Virus record (IMG/VR): IMGVR_UViG_3300017962_000057
Span: 1-31,404 of that record
DNA from: a virus
Length of the DNA stretch: 31,404 nt
Direction: 5' to 3' (one strand)
Part shown: piece after piece, positions 21,601 through 26,895 of the stretch
How positions within the stretch are numbered: the first letter of the stretch is position 1
Layout of the letters: every line of letters begins with the position of its first letter
Notes under the pieces: model-generated
Seen by the model: only the letters and a program-made list of their open reading frames with translations
Databases searched by the model: none
Told to the model about the DNA's origin: nothing
Position numbers and translations under genes: made by a program

Positions 21601-24600
21601 GCAAAAGCTTCTCAAGCAGTTTTAGATATAGTTGTTAGAGACGGAGTTGTAATTAACATAATTGTAGCCAATCCTGGTAGAGGGTATTTAGTTCCACCTA
21701 CATTTACCATTTATGGCGGAGGACAAGATTTAGAACTAGAAATACAATTGAATGCAGTAGGAACAATAAACGCTGTTAATATAATAAATGGGGGTAGCGG
21801 GTTTACATCAAACTCATATATTGAAGTAAGAAAATTTACAGTATTAGTTATTACGGATGAGACTATACAAGGAAAATGGGCTTTATATGAGAGAAATTCA
21901 AATGCATCTAGATGGGACAGGATAAGAAGTCAAGCGTATAATACAAATTTGTATTGGGATTATATAGATTGGTACGCTACTGGTTACAGTTCTAATACCT
22001 TTGTTAATTATACTGTTGACTACGTTTATGAGATTGAAACTAAGGATCCTGTAATAGGAGAAATAGTCAAAGTAAATTTTGTAGGAGCAGGAAACTGGGT
22101 ATTGTATAAAAAAGTATCAAACGATAAAGATTTTTTGCTAGATAATTATACTATTGTGGCAAAACAAAATGGTACGATACAATTTGGTAGCGGATTATAC
22201 AGTACTACAAATGAATTATCAAGTTTTGACGGCGAAACTTACGATGCTAAATTTTATGACAGTATTCCGTCTACTGAAACAAGGATAATTATTAGTACGA
22301 TTAAAAATGATATTTTCATCGACGAACTACTTGTTGAATGGAACAAATTATTCTTTGCTAGTTTAAGGTATATTTTGACTGAACAATCTAGAGTTGATTG
22401 GTTATTCAAAACAAGTTTTGTCAAAGCTAAACATAATGCAGGAGAATTAAGAGAAGACATAACATTTAACAACGACAATCTAAGTAGTTACGAAGATTAT
22501 TTTAACGAAGTAAAGCCTTTTAAAGCTAAAATTAGAGAATATGTTAGTAGTTATGAAAAATTAGAGGCTATACCAGGTTTAGTAGGCGATTTTGATTTAT
22601 CTCCTAAAATTAATAAAGTTACAAACAGGATCGACACTTATAAAGTTACAGTTTTTAATAATAATATAATTGGAGCAGGAAATATTTTAACTTACCCAGA
22701 TAGAATGTGGATAGACACAATAGGGTTTGAATTAATGAGTGTCACTATCGCAGATCCAGGTAAGGGTTATGAAAGCGCACCTAAATTAAGTGTTGTTGGC
22801 GGAGGCGGTTCGGGTGCAGAGGTTGAAGCACGTTTAGGCATCGAAGGTAAGATCGCAGCTATAGTTGTAATTAACCCTGGAAAAGGATATATCAGTCCGC
22901 CTACAATAGTAATATCAGGTACACTCGGTGAAAGTGGTACTGATGCTAGACTATTAGCAGTTATAGGCAATGGATTGCCTAGGTCAATTAAAACAGCAAT
23001 AAAATTTGATAGATACACAAGATATAATAGTAGTCTTAATCGCAATAGAACAGAAACATTTATTGGGTCAGGTTCTAAGTATATTTTTGATTTAAAATGG
23101 CCAATTAATTTAGATACAACAACGCTGTCAATTAAAATTAATAATGTAGAACTTTTAAGAAGTGAATATGAATATGAAAATATCGAAGAAAAAACAGAGG
23201 AGTACGTAAGGAAAATTGGACGAATTATTTTAGTAGAAGCAGCCGAGATAAATTCTACTGTAATAATTAGTTATCAAATTGATTTGGCTTTATTTAATGC
23301 AGTTGACAGGATAAACTATGGATATACTGCTTCTGCAACAGGTTTTGGTAGAGAATTAAATCAATTAATGGACGGAATAGATTATGGCGGAGTTGAAGTA
23401 AAAAGTTTTGACTTTGGAGCTGCTTCGGGCTGGGACATTGACCCTTACGCAACAGGATATTATGATATTTATGATACAACTTTTGATGATGTAATTATAA
23501 ACACAGATGGCTCTACAACTGTTATTGAATTAGATAAACCACTCGAAACTGACATTGTATATAATTTGTATAAAAATGGTGTTAGATTAGATGACCCGAA
23601 TTTTGAATCAAATCCTGAACTTGTAAAAAATCCAAATGCTGTAATAGAAAGTATTATCGGCGACGGAGAAACTAAAGAATTATTTTTACAAGATTGGGGA
23701 ATTTTTGTAGATGATGATGACCAGATTATTTTAAGAAAAGCTACAAGCGATGGTAGTTTTGTTCCTAGTAATGTGCAGTTAGATACAGAATTAATAGGAG
23801 GAAATTTAAATTATTCAAATGCAAAAGGAATTGCAGCAGATGATATTAATGTAGACGGCGATGGATTTTTTACTCTTGCAAATTCTAAAGGCCCTGAAGA
23901 ATTATTGCCTGGATTAGTATTAGATACATTAGACATAAAAGTTTTTGAAAGAAGCGTTGGTGGGTTGGGTAAAATTTCCTCAAGAAATTATTTTGGAGAT
24001 GGAATACTTGACACATTTGCAATAGGAGAAGATTTTAGATCAGTAAATGAAATTTTTGTAAAAGTAAATAATTTATCTAATTACATAAATTTAGATTATA
24101 AAATTCAAGATGGTAATGTAATATTTAATACACCGCCTATTAATAAATCTTTTATAAGCATAATAGGGTTTGATTTATCTGGACAAAATATTTTAGATTA
24201 CGATACTATAATTGGCAACGGAATAGATACTGAATTTAATTTAAACATAATATGGTCAGAGAACATTAATTCAATGGCAGTAGTTGATTATGTGGACGTT
24301 GATCATGTAATTACACAAGGTGATAATAACCAAGTTGTATTAAAATTAGGAAGTGCTATTCCTAATGGTAAAATCTTAAAATATGCATTATTTATTGGGC
24401 AAAACAAGCTGTATAGTTCAGTTTTTGTAGATGAATTTATAAAAGGGGATGAAAATACATTCCAACTAACACAAACACCATTTTTCTTAGAACCTTTAGA
24501 ATGGTTTACAATTGTGTCAGTAAATGACGAAGTCTTAACTAGCGGATATTCAGAAAAGTTTTATGTAACAGCTCAACGAGAATATAGACTTAAATTGTAT

Positions 24601-26259
24601 CAAGTACCAGTTACTTCTTTAAAAAGAGAACATATAAGAGTATTTTTAAACAATAAAGAACTTACCTTTTTACAACAATGGAATTTATTGTCAACAGGTT
24701 TATTTGTAGAAGAAGGATCCGAATATGATCAAATAGGAAGTTTAATAACGCTAGTTGATGGTGTAGGTAATGTTGGAGATCAATTAGATGTTTATATTGT
24801 TGGTTTGAAGTCTGATACTGTATCAGGAGGTGAATATAGATTTGGTTATTTTGATAACAATGAATTTATTAAAACACCAGACACCTTATATATTGACAGG
24901 GTTTTAAATCCAAACGATGTAGTTAGGGTAATTCAATTTAGTAATCATGATTTGTTAAACATGCGGAAAAGTACTTTTGATGTTGTAGAAAGAACACCAT
25001 TGAGTCAAGGAAACATACCAAGTGAAATTGTGATCATAGTAGATGGTATAACAACTGTTTTTGAATTAACAGCAGAATTGGAACTAGGAGAAAAATATAA
25101 AGTAATCTTAAATAATATTAGAATTGATGATCCTGTTTTCAATACTATACTACCAACAACTAATCCTAATGCAAAAGTAAAGACAATTGAAGGATCAGGG
25201 CAGACACAAATTAATATCAATGATTTTAATATAGAATTAGAAATAGGCGATGTAATAAAAATATCAAATGTAAATGCTGTAATTGAATTTGATGGAAATA
25301 CAGCAGATTGGTATGAATATAGAATGTTGAAATTAGGCTTAGTACCGTTAGCATCAAAAGCAATTGATGATCAATACACTTGGGTTGTAAAAAACAATAC
25401 TTTGTTAACTCCTAGTATAGATTATAAATTAAATGATGCAAGAGATAAAGTAAAGATAATTAGTGGATTACAAGAAAATGATCGTGTTGAAGTAATACAT
25501 TTTGGTAATAATAATTTCCAAGATAAATTTGGATTTAGACAATTTAAGGATATATTAAACAGAACGCAATATCATGTATTGGCTAATTCAAATACATTGA
25601 AACTAACCCAAGAACTGAATTGGTTTGACAAAGATATTTATATTTCCGATCAAAACCTATTACCGACTCCTGCAGTTCAAAATATTGTACCAGGCGTTAT
25701 GTTTATTGATAATGAAAGAATAGAATATTTTATTAAACAAGATAATAAAATTACACAGGTAAGAAGAGGAACTTTAGGTACTGGAATAAAAGATACGTAT
25801 CCTGTAGGAACAAAAATTACAAATCAAAGTAAAGATACTGTTATACCTTATAAAGATGAGATTGTAACATCTACATATATTGGAGATGGTTCTTCAAATC
25901 AATTTATACTTGATTTTGTAGCTAATTCAGTAAATGAATTTGAAGTTTTTGTTGCAGGCAGAAGATTAAGGAAAACAACATTGCAATCCTACCAACTTGA
26001 AACTGAAAATAGAGATAAGTATGCTAGTATAGGAGAAGAAGTTAGCCAAGACTCTAATGAAGGAGACATAACGTTACCAGCAGAATTTGTTTTAGATAAT
26101 AATACTTTAGTATTATTAGATACTCCATTAGAGCAGCAAAAAATATTTGTTGTTCGCAGGTTAGGAAAAATTTGGAATGATGAAGGCAAAACGCTTGCAG
26201 AAAGCGAAAATGGTTTAGCAAAATTTATTAGAGCGTTTACGGTAGAATTACCAAGATAA
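9670..26259 (+). CDS. giant (5529-aa) baseplate wedge-like protein at the gp7 position
   Basis: One unbroken frame of 5529 codons; ATG at 9670, AGGA at 9657-9660. It directly follows gp6, where T4 has gp7 (about 1030 aa), so I infer a wedge protein with large outward additions. N-terminal ~165 residues look conserved (FLPKYFRTEFNKKFLNAT; YYWLPNGP at 148-155). Visible modules: cupredoxin-like segment at about 178-225 (PTITLYRGQTYRFEID); Trp-rich block at 1273-1301 (KPSWWDQQYGPGPYT); CBM5/12-like motifs (Y-x-x-G-x-hydrophobic-x-x-Y-x-x-x-Y) near 1569-1616, 1828-1868, 2451-2482 and 3286-3331; FG-GAP-like propeller blades at 2363-2450 and 3364-3497; GKGY/GRGY glycine motifs at 3994-4052 and 4356-4436; repeated G-D/N/S-G...F modules in the last 1100 residues. 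I see no signal peptide, membrane helix or enzyme active site. It would lie in the baseplate rim and could bind host glycans. Alternative: a giant fibre or adhesin rather than a gp7 equivalent. Confidence 0.6.
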   Translation: MAYEDNQQEPALPINDNDGVESIKFLPKYFRTEFNKKFLNATLDQYIKPGVVEKINSYYGRKISKAYNPQDNYIGATTKQRADYQLEPVSLIKDSLDNVTFYADYNDLINRLKTLDGNYENHSELNSQEFYSWNPHIDLDKLINYREYYWLPNGPETVTVVGQTKEIQSTYTISLKDNDDNLSYVFSPDGLTNNPTITLYRGQTYRFEIDTPSHPIAFATKKSFTPGQAILIEKFDGLLSSGIYDINLYDLDGTVYDAGGYLIPPNEASFTEGEQVNTSLIYETGITYYDDEGNEISVVFIEKGILEFTVPEVAPDRLYYVSKYDANLSGLIKIKDIIENTEINVEKEIIGKKYYTTSAGWNFSNGFKVKFAGDVTPIEYANGEYYVEGVGDKIQLINQENLAVSGSFVDDVVVPFDDISFDEYPFSEALGFPSTKDYILINRGSQDGNLWSRYNRWFHKDVVEQSIKLTKQEKTIDQTSRASRPIIEFEKGLKLFNFGTANKKNIDLIDNFTKDIFSNIEGTTGYNIDGIDLSEGMRVLFAADTDVNVKGKIYTINFVTINNVKQITLREPADSSPLEDETVLVRFGNTYRGKFFYFTNNTWKECQEKVKVNQAPLFAMFDETDQPLEDLNYYPSSQFTGNKIFSYLESTGTVDNELGIALSYQSIENVGDITFRFDLVNDSFYYTNSANQVLQYFTKFGLLRKYLDRTTYEYLNGYEKHVGDSKQFVMRQYVANGISSQFEVDVYSNARFINDVKVKVFLNNKFLQENVDYMLEIVNNEKLFVNLNSVPTKDSVIVLKTHSSVVKNNRQGFYEIPYNLERNPNNDLLENFTLGEINEHISSIIENLPNFRGDFPGISNLRDLGKVVQFGTKFITHTAPTNFYLYHILDDDNNVFKAIDYARQEYGKFKRNFLETAESLGFEGNDRIHLDKILAAIAIDKGKETVWTISDTLPFLNSIVSTFVIEDPDQTYFALRQPYDLNTDSLRAVNVYINYKQLLYGIDYTFNDEGFLVLTATKEVDDIVEVVEYDTTIGNFVPPTPTKLGLYPSFIPEFLLDYKENTAEKVGPYKVYGTIANQPTQNQKLGWFYPVFTSKEKADAYNLENNGISSSLLLELKGNSLPLFVPNNFVNAGQDTIEYEEFTLGNAYIQGHDGSKTIVFKDYRDNLIIELERRIYNNLKINYDEELFNIHDFIPGLFRTTGITKAQLNKSLLPSFLEWVRLVGLDYTENTYLDINNTFTFNYNFSNYLNNTRIEIGYWRELYKFVFDTDKPHIAPWEMLGIYKKPSWWDQQYGPGPYTKNNTILWSDLEQGIVRNPKFVVKTKYIRPGLQNMIPVDEFGNLLSPNDSKVALNIQGINVRNSFKFGDGGPIESSWKNTSDYIFALMKAFILCKPAKFFGTGFDRSKQKKNLLGQIIYSQNTIGNFVQLGSVELPTKENLSKGILNYIIAYIEQTYKSITQYQYNIQNLKNQLSFKVGGYTEKEKFKLLLDSRTPLNQGNVFIPEENYNVILNKSFPIDEIKYSGVIVEKRVAGYLIKGYDLTSPYFTYYQSYSLSNDPSVNVGGVSESYAIWDSNTQYAQGSIISYQNVYYRVLETHVTNTTFNLELYQKLPSLPAKGGINAFFRNKFREYPTTVEYGVIFSNYQEVVDFLLGYGKYLEELGFVYNYFDTNEYNVYDWSNMAKKFLFWVTQNWDYNSFITLSPSAKQLQFNAKDKTVDNIFNTFGGISIFGANGKILSATDLRINKSTDNIFTIESTLDSNGIYALRIPLITYEHAVIIDNKTVFNDIIYDPAPGYRQERIKVLGYKTANWAGSLVIPGFLYDDATINDWTQYKDYNLGDIVKYKEFYYAANNKIVGTDVFVFTDWKKLDNKPAAGLYPNFDYQINQFADFYDLDSDNFDSNKQKLAQHLIGYQKRKYLENIINDDVSQYKFYQGMILEKGSKNSLNKLFDSLASSNKDSLEFYEEWGIQDGQYGLSSGFDEIEVILDETKFKLTPQPILLTDKIAGNETDFIYRIKSGDIYVKPADYNNNPFPVKKFTTGYVKNAGYVNPADVDNLFGTYDGLLDLDITDIKEDSFIWIGNFNKDWSVFQYTQVENELTGYTVDDKNVTVILTFQKTVVGISKDDIIGIYKIQKELFDVEDSSRLVAIEESQLNGFFKVVDVYLTRVIVKISESLLGVIASEKYENCFGIVTEFKQVRVKSPNEINNVSNEFVSLGQKFWIDNIQDDNWGVVVKENNYDVGSVISNLEPGVQYFEFLATVDFTYTFAWSADKLVLGSIFIDDTATSGIQTLSPITTQSGEYIIGGIFSKIYVRLASASKILRFSIKRSDFVGTIPDYDYVAKGGRDKKTAINVNFNKMYIVDNELNFGYSLSADFRNTFLAVGAPNDGDGKVYIYSRGSETGQFQLLDTIEPPDGYADTGQKFGSSVSFSEDSKYLIVGAPNATNVRTLYKGDYSIYQDYAIGNVASYNGAYWEASVEIKGTAEGSLFDSFTNYNDLLYSLNLDEYGSEEIPFLIAGNYPFTQITTDHFLVRVTFDVYQGIAPGDGIYLHWNTLTNANQTQIQLVDRQPFNGTIPYLNKTYLDQEHVVYEKVQLILYVSTTTNIPQVGDVVTTGSGSATVVYSLFVDGATTIYVNLVSGQFVDDDSLFIDGIDFVGEFVLLATNDDTNTTGILGGLVMIQTATDYFVGDTNEDTGRGLVVRDVINTPTGNNSFYYNILDYKTSVTDSNNTDHSLIGQLSQQGFPGPGGSTAAILSNFYYVRAPKSLTDTLNSGDLVSVYFNNLKDTVTTLVTNNLITVLTGEVLTQQNTGATLIVFEGVINSNQIKVTNVIGTFNTNDILIGSQSGNLGARPNSTLILDNLVEPTDIEIPYSLINRSAPVYDLWDGYIEYINTFFLGGNPFEPLPRYRYNPTLGTIADYNQGQIVEDVTTGAQAEVMYYQRNLNNVRIYVKNITGNWSKGDLFGNNAEIKMLEVDNPPQYDAYGRADIYTVQRILGQVQAISLGYAPADIGKLIVFESGGNLAVPSNPYLKGEEYWIFSNEDVQGIPTSTLPPSATNLDWQEIFKLEANSTGAASGFYNEGLTYIYRRFGTNVEFIHALLDPNRTNQGKFGSNVKVTYQNDLYRLFSSTKRYNKLWTQPAGDFQNVIPIATGIQIYRTYDNGLLVDVNLIWNKDSVTIFSITGIDNIDNTFFTSIGIDGNTSSLETYIKTVGIKLTESDEIIQYYAGDFKGEFSYSSVGDQSFTDSWFEILKEAYGKIIFVKYGVENNLQYSWDYAKNKLFKGSFVAENEYRYGDIVYLVTNGLGTLYQAITNVESGQFNINQWTKLDSLIDYTGQIPNDTVFKVLDDINADSAIPDIDILTGFGKRFDVSDNGEVLITTAEYLNEPNVVSIYRNNNGFYQWSQNIVAPDEEIEFGKSISINEDGSIIVIGAPLDDRKRINQGIVFVYHQLNGKFELLTELYSPQNEYGELYGTTVCVSGNSLIVGAVNAEAYEYVDIDNGNTIFDNGFTRFKTLYQEGVDADNQFFKFEVTNTGVVYTYEKIGNFYVFADTLRYETSFSPVIEFSKYVICKNNHVYTGLPLVASNPNYFGTVISYRKSSDIYKRIRQQKSTVDLQKIKKMFLYNKKTNRKLVDLDYIDPLQGKIPGPAEENLKFKTYYDPANYNVTDGRTNVVLNPNEVWTTKNVGQLWWDLTNAKFYYPYQEDITYSTNFWSAIFLTNTIDVYEWVSSELSPTQWDALAGTEEGITLGISGKSRYGNAVYSYSREYDSIKQNFKNKYFFWVKDKRIVPNIDSRTLSAYDVSKLIANPKNEGYKFVALVTSDSFTVYNCDNLLNDKDVVLNIQWYKDVNQNLNLHTQYQIITDGLETSIPNLNIESKWIDSLVGYDIAGRAVPDIKVSEKYRYGILNSPRQSFFKNREEALKQFFVRINRICKENLIADLKNLYRLASQENYPSTVTRLYDTAVDTALELNLLGVAKASQAVLDIVVRDGVVINIIVANPGRGYLVPPTFTIYGGGQDLELEIQLNAVGTINAVNIINGGSGFTSNSYIEVRKFTVLVITDETIQGKWALYERNSNASRWDRIRSQAYNTNLYWDYIDWYATGYSSNTFVNYTVDYVYEIETKDPVIGEIVKVNFVGAGNWVLYKKVSNDKDFLLDNYTIVAKQNGTIQFGSGLYSTTNELSSFDGETYDAKFYDSIPSTETRIIISTIKNDIFIDELLVEWNKLFFASLRYILTEQSRVDWLFKTSFVKAKHNAGELREDITFNNDNLSSYEDYFNEVKPFKAKIREYVSSYEKLEAIPGLVGDFDLSPKINKVTNRIDTYKVTVFNNNIIGAGNILTYPDRMWIDTIGFELMSVTIADPGKGYESAPKLSVVGGGGSGAEVEARLGIEGKIAAIVVINPGKGYISPPTIVISGTLGESGTDARLLAVIGNGLPRSIKTAIKFDRYTRYNSSLNRNRTETFIGSGSKYIFDLKWPINLDTTTLSIKINNVELLRSEYEYENIEEKTEEYVRKIGRIILVEAAEINSTVIISYQIDLALFNAVDRINYGYTASATGFGRELNQLMDGIDYGGVEVKSFDFGAASGWDIDPYATGYYDIYDTTFDDVIINTDGSTTVIELDKPLETDIVYNLYKNGVRLDDPNFESNPELVKNPNAVIESIIGDGETKELFLQDWGIFVDDDDQIILRKATSDGSFVPSNVQLDTELIGGNLNYSNAKGIAADDINVDGDGFFTLANSKGPEELLPGLVLDTLDIKVFERSVGGLGKISSRNYFGDGILDTFAIGEDFRSVNEIFVKVNNLSNYINLDYKIQDGNVIFNTPPINKSFISIIGFDLSGQNILDYDTIIGNGIDTEFNLNIIWSENINSMAVVDYVDVDHVITQGDNNQVVLKLGSAIPNGKILKYALFIGQNKLYSSVFVDEFIKGDENTFQLTQTPFFLEPLEWFTIVSVNDEVLTSGYSEKFYVTAQREYRLKLYQVPVTSLKREHIRVFLNNKELTFLQQWNLLSTGLFVEEGSEYDQIGSLITLVDGVGNVGDQLDVYIVGLKSDTVSGGEYRFGYFDNNEFIKTPDTLYIDRVLNPNDVVRVIQFSNHDLLNMRKSTFDVVERTPLSQGNIPSEIVIIVDGITTVFELTAELELGEKYKVILNNIRIDDPVFNTILPTTNPNAKVKTIEGSGQTQININDFNIELEIGDVIKISNVNAVIEFDGNTADWYEYRMLKLGLVPLASKAIDDQYTWVVKNNTLLTPSIDYKLNDARDKVKIISGLQENDRVEVIHFGNNNFQDKFGFRQFKDILNRTQYHVLANSNTLKLTQELNWFDKDIYISDQNLLPTPAVQNIVPGVMFIDNERIEYFIKQDNKITQVRRGTLGTGIKDTYPVGTKITNQSKDTVIPYKDEIVTSTYIGDGSSNQFILDFVANSVNEFEVFVAGRRLRKTTLQSYQLETENRDKYASIGEEVSQDSNEGDITLPAEFVLDNNTLVLLDTPLEQQKIFVVRRLGKIWNDEGKTLAESENGLAKFIRAFTVELPR
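16105..16132 (+). repeat. perfect 12-bp inverted repeat (hairpin) inside the giant gene
   Basis: The arms TTAGTTGCGATT (16105-16116) and AATCGCAACTAA (16121-16132) are exact reverse complements around the four-base loop GAAG. A run of six T lies at 16138-16143, six bases after the stem. It falls at about codons 2146-2155 of the 5529-codon ORF, reading LVAIEESQL, so the coding frame passes through it. The stem contains GCGATT, richer in GC than the surroundings. It could form in mRNA as a terminator-like or pausing structure, or have no function. Confidence 0.6.
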
Positions 26260-26262
26260 ATA
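26255..26262 (+). promoter_or_regulatory. possible late promoter box before the 204-aa gene
   Basis: GATAAATA fits the relaxed NATAAATA late box and overlaps the stop codon of the giant gene. It ends 15 bases before the ATG at 26278, tighter than the other two boxes (26 and 21 bases), so the leader would be only about ten bases. Without more copies to compare I rate it as possible only. Confidence 0.3.
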
Positions 26263-26267
26263 TATTT

Positions 26268-26271
26268 GGGA
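26268..26271 (+). promoter_or_regulatory. ribosome binding site deciding the ATG start at 26278
   Basis: GGGA at 26268-26271 sits six bases before the ATG at 26278. The frame is also open from a TTG at 26266, four codons earlier, but that TTG overlaps this site and lacks its own. The ATG is therefore the better start. Confidence 0.6.
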
Positions 26272-26277
26272 TATAAA

Positions 26278-26892
26278 ATGACAGATAAAATACAAGATAA
26301 AAACGGTGTGCTAATACAAGGGTTTATTAAAATTTTTGACCCTGAGTCAAATGATATATTAGTAGAAAAAAGAAATGCAATTCATTATGAGAATATGAGT
26401 GTTGCACTGGCAAAGAGTATTGGTAATGCAGGCAATGGATGGATTTATGAAATGGATTTTGGTAATGGGGGTACAATTGTTGATCCTACAGGAATAATTA
26501 CTTACTTGACTCCTAATAATGTTGGTACTAACGCAGCATTATACAATAAAACTTACTCAAAAGTAGTTGATGATAGAAGTATTAATAATACCGATCCAAT
26601 AAGAAACAAACTTGAAATTAGACACGTAAGTGGCACGAATTATTCAGATGTTCTAATAACTTGTTTATTAGATTATGGAGAACCTTCTAATCAAGATGCA
26701 TTTGATACAGCATCAGATGCTAATAGTTTATATGTTTTTGATGAGTTAGGTTTGAAAAGTTGGGACTCAAATGGCGAAGGTAAACTTTTAACGCATGTAG
26801 TCTTCCATCCAGTTCAAAAAAGCTTAAATAGATTAATACAGATAGATTACACTGTAAGAGTTCAAAGTTTATCTGGAATAATAGAAGGATAA
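26278..26892 (+). CDS. conserved-looking virion protein of unknown function (204 aa)
   Basis: From the ATG at 26278 the product is 204 aa, compact and without low-complexity stretches, signal peptide or membrane helix. It opens with GVLIQGFIKIFDPESNDILV, a short beta unit, followed by KRNAIHYENMSVALAKSIG (about residues 36-54). A glycine-rich FGNGGTIVDPTGIITYL follows at about 64-80, and the end is strand-rich (THVVFHPVQKSLNRLIQIDYTV). The tidy sequence suggests a conserved baseplate or fibre-attachment protein. It lies where T4 has gp8 (334 aa), between the wedge protein and the fibre genes, but I see no convincing gp8 motif and do not name it. Three bases separate its stop from the next start, and its last codons supply that gene's GAAGGA ribosome site. 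I expect co-expression with the fibres. Confidence 0.6.
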   Translation: MTDKIQDKNGVLIQGFIKIFDPESNDILVEKRNAIHYENMSVALAKSIGNAGNGWIYEMDFGNGGTIVDPTGIITYLTPNNVGTNAALYNKTYSKVVDDRSINNTDPIRNKLEIRHVSGTNYSDVLITCLLDYGEPSNQDAFDTASDANSLYVFDELGLKSWDSNGEGKLLTHVVFHPVQKSLNRLIQIDYTVRVQSLSGIIEG

Positions 26893-26895
26893 TAA

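Noticed and set aside
26266-26277. TTG start giving a 208-aa version of the unknown protein
   Set aside because: The TTG overlaps the GGGA ribosome site that serves the ATG at 26278 and has no site of its own.
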